A DNA stretch of 64,000 nucleotides, taken from contig OX387190.1 in assembly GCA_947561395.2 (NCBI GenBank), positions 30,684,858-30,748,857 of the forward strand, in the 5' to 3' direction. The notes beneath the pieces are model-generated. The model was not told the origin of the DNA, searched no databases, and saw only the letters and a program-made list of their open reading frames with translations. Within the stretch, counting starts at the first letter, position 1; each line of letters begins with the position of its first letter. Source of the DNA: Buxus sempervirens. Taxonomy: Eukaryota > Streptophyta > Magnoliopsida > Buxales > Buxaceae. This document shows, piece after piece, positions 62,623-64,000 of this stretch. The position numbers and the translations under genes are program-made.

Positions 62623-64000
62623 TACAGTCCTTTCTTATTGTCAATTCAGCTTTCTGGGTAGTGCTTTTAACGTGAAGTACCTTAATCGTACCTGTTGATT
62701 AAAGATCTCGATCAGTTTCTTTTCAACTTATGAACAAGGTGTTGTGTGTGACGAGATCATTTTCACCGTGACTGGTGTTCTTGGGCCGTGGTTGACAAAA
62801 CAAATACAAAACGGCTCATGCATGAAAAACATCACTGTGGAGAGTGTGAGATAATGCCCCAGTCAATCAACAATTCCTTCGGAGAATTGTGCAGTTAAAA
62901 AGCTTGTGATTTGGTCTTTCAGAGATTAAGACTCTGAAGATCATATCATGTCTGATGGTTTTCAAAACCGTGCAACATATGAGTGCAAACCTTAGGAAAT
63001 CATGTTGCGGGGATTATACCTTAACATCCGTGCCTTGATGGGTAGTGACTGTTAAACAAATCATGCCATGAATAGCAGGAAGAATTTAAGCCGCAAGGTG
63101 GGCGACTTGATTTATGTCTAAACAGCTATCTCAATATAACCACGAATGACGGCTTTATTGTGCATAGCAAAAGACAATGTTAATGCTTGTTATGGAGACG
63201 ATTCAATGTAGGCCTAAAGGCCTCTTTGTTGTGTGCTTTGAAAAGCAATTTTGACGAGCACCTCAGAAGCTGGCTCATTGCATGCCTGGAAAATGTTTTG
63301 TGCATTTTTGAAAACAGTTCGGTTAAACAGGTTGGTGTAAATGATCTCGAAGTGCACATGTTTAACGCAAGAACAAATATATACACAGGTAAAATAAAAG
63401 TTAAATGCTGACAACAAAGAAACCTACAAGTGTGTGCATAATCCTAGAAGGGTTAGTGTCTGTTAAGGCACGACTCCTAGACATACTTGTGTAAGGAAGC
63501 ATTCCTAAGTCCTGATCAGCCTTTTATCTTTCATCTGTTCTTTCATCTGCTTTTGGGTGTCAGATCACAACAAAAATGTTTACACCTTGCCATCGAGGGC
63601 GAAATTTACAAAAATAATTCTGTAAAGAAAATCACCTTTAGGGTTGTTGGGAATCCAAAAGGAGGGTACAAGTTTGCTTTTTGGCAGGTGGGCTGAAATC
63701 CTAAATCTAGGGTTTTTCTGCCCTTGTTTTGGCCTGTTTCTGTCTGATTGTCTGATCTGGCCGGCTCTCATCTGCTCAAAAGGCCGACTAGGACTTAGAG
63801 TGCTTCCAGCGGACTTAATGAGTCGAGGCCCACGACTCACAGGACTCAAATGCATGGATCTGGGGTTAGACCCCTGATCAAATTGGGTTGGTTTCCTAAA
63901 TTAGGGCTAAGGCAGCCCATGGTCTAGGTTTTACTCAAGTTGATGCAAAAAACGGCGGGGTTGCTACCCCTGATGGACTCTTGGGTTTTAAATTGATTTT
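62623..64000. other. Leader of the family B element
   Basis: No gene found. Small ORFs at 63180-63417 and 63487-63877 show no domain. The 5' LTR and PBS should lie beyond 64000. Confidence 0.5.

Larger units (their letters stand above)
53754..64000 (-). mobile_element. Family B Tat element, gag only, right end outside the window
   Basis: A 3' LTR (53754-56156) and polypurine tract are followed rightward by tandem repeats, two gag-type ORFs (both minus) and a leader; no RT, RNaseH or integrase motif is seen in 56175-64000. That fits a non-autonomous terminal-repeat-with-gag element, which would need pol from a relative such as element A. The left flank CCACC (53749-53753) is the expected TSD; its partner is beyond 64000. 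Confidence 0.85.

Overview
The window is plant nuclear DNA, very probably from a dicot-type angiosperm with a large, repeat-rich genome. It holds intron-containing UGT85-type glycosyltransferase genes and Ty3/gypsy retrotransposons of the Tekay and Tat/Ogre kinds. It also has hAT transposons, a FAR1-type transposase relic and many MITEs. No bacterial, viral, rRNA or tRNA gene was seen.

Layout. 1-6300: a decayed Tekay-like chromovirus whose 5' LTR is cut by a Tat-type LTR remnant, with a non-autonomous hAT element just after its primer-binding site. 6542-7219: N-terminal fragment of a hAT transposase. 8150-13382: Tat-type solo LTR (family C) interrupted by a Tekay-type solo LTR (10330-12830). 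14005-15252: FAR1-related pseudogene. 17755-19309 and 21856-23407: two intact tandem UGT85-like genes of 486 codons each, separated by three small stem-loop MITEs. 25659-53753: a third UGT copy, split after codon 17.

The split UGT shows nested insertion, each step dated by target-site duplications (TSDs). A family C solo LTR (25710-52590, TSD CATAC) lies in the UGT. Inside it is a 23,961-bp Tat element, element A (28032-51992, TSD GGATT, minus strand), with two 1,823-bp LTRs that are almost identical. Inside element A is a family B solo LTR (32625-35175, TSD CCTGG/CCTAG). The UGT copy is also cut at 53753 by a family B element that carries gag ORFs but no pol and runs off the right edge.

Element A carries gag-protease-G-patch and RT-RNaseH-aRNH-integrase ORFs joined by a candidate -1 frameshift. 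Between pol and its 3' LTR, on the opposite strand, it carries two multi-exon genes: one plant-mobile-domain-like (31578-37085) and one DUF7745-like (37543-39334).

The most striking pattern is regulatory-looking. Upstream of LTR promoters, of both antisense genes and in the element A leader there are arrays of 7-bp half-sites in alternating orientation separated by 7-bp spacers (14-bp phase). Families A and B use a GCCCGTA/TACGGGC half-site. Two family C LTRs keep the geometry but use other half-sites. Separately, the Tekay-type solo LTR holds four consecutive hairpins with a constant loop and different, self-complementary stems.
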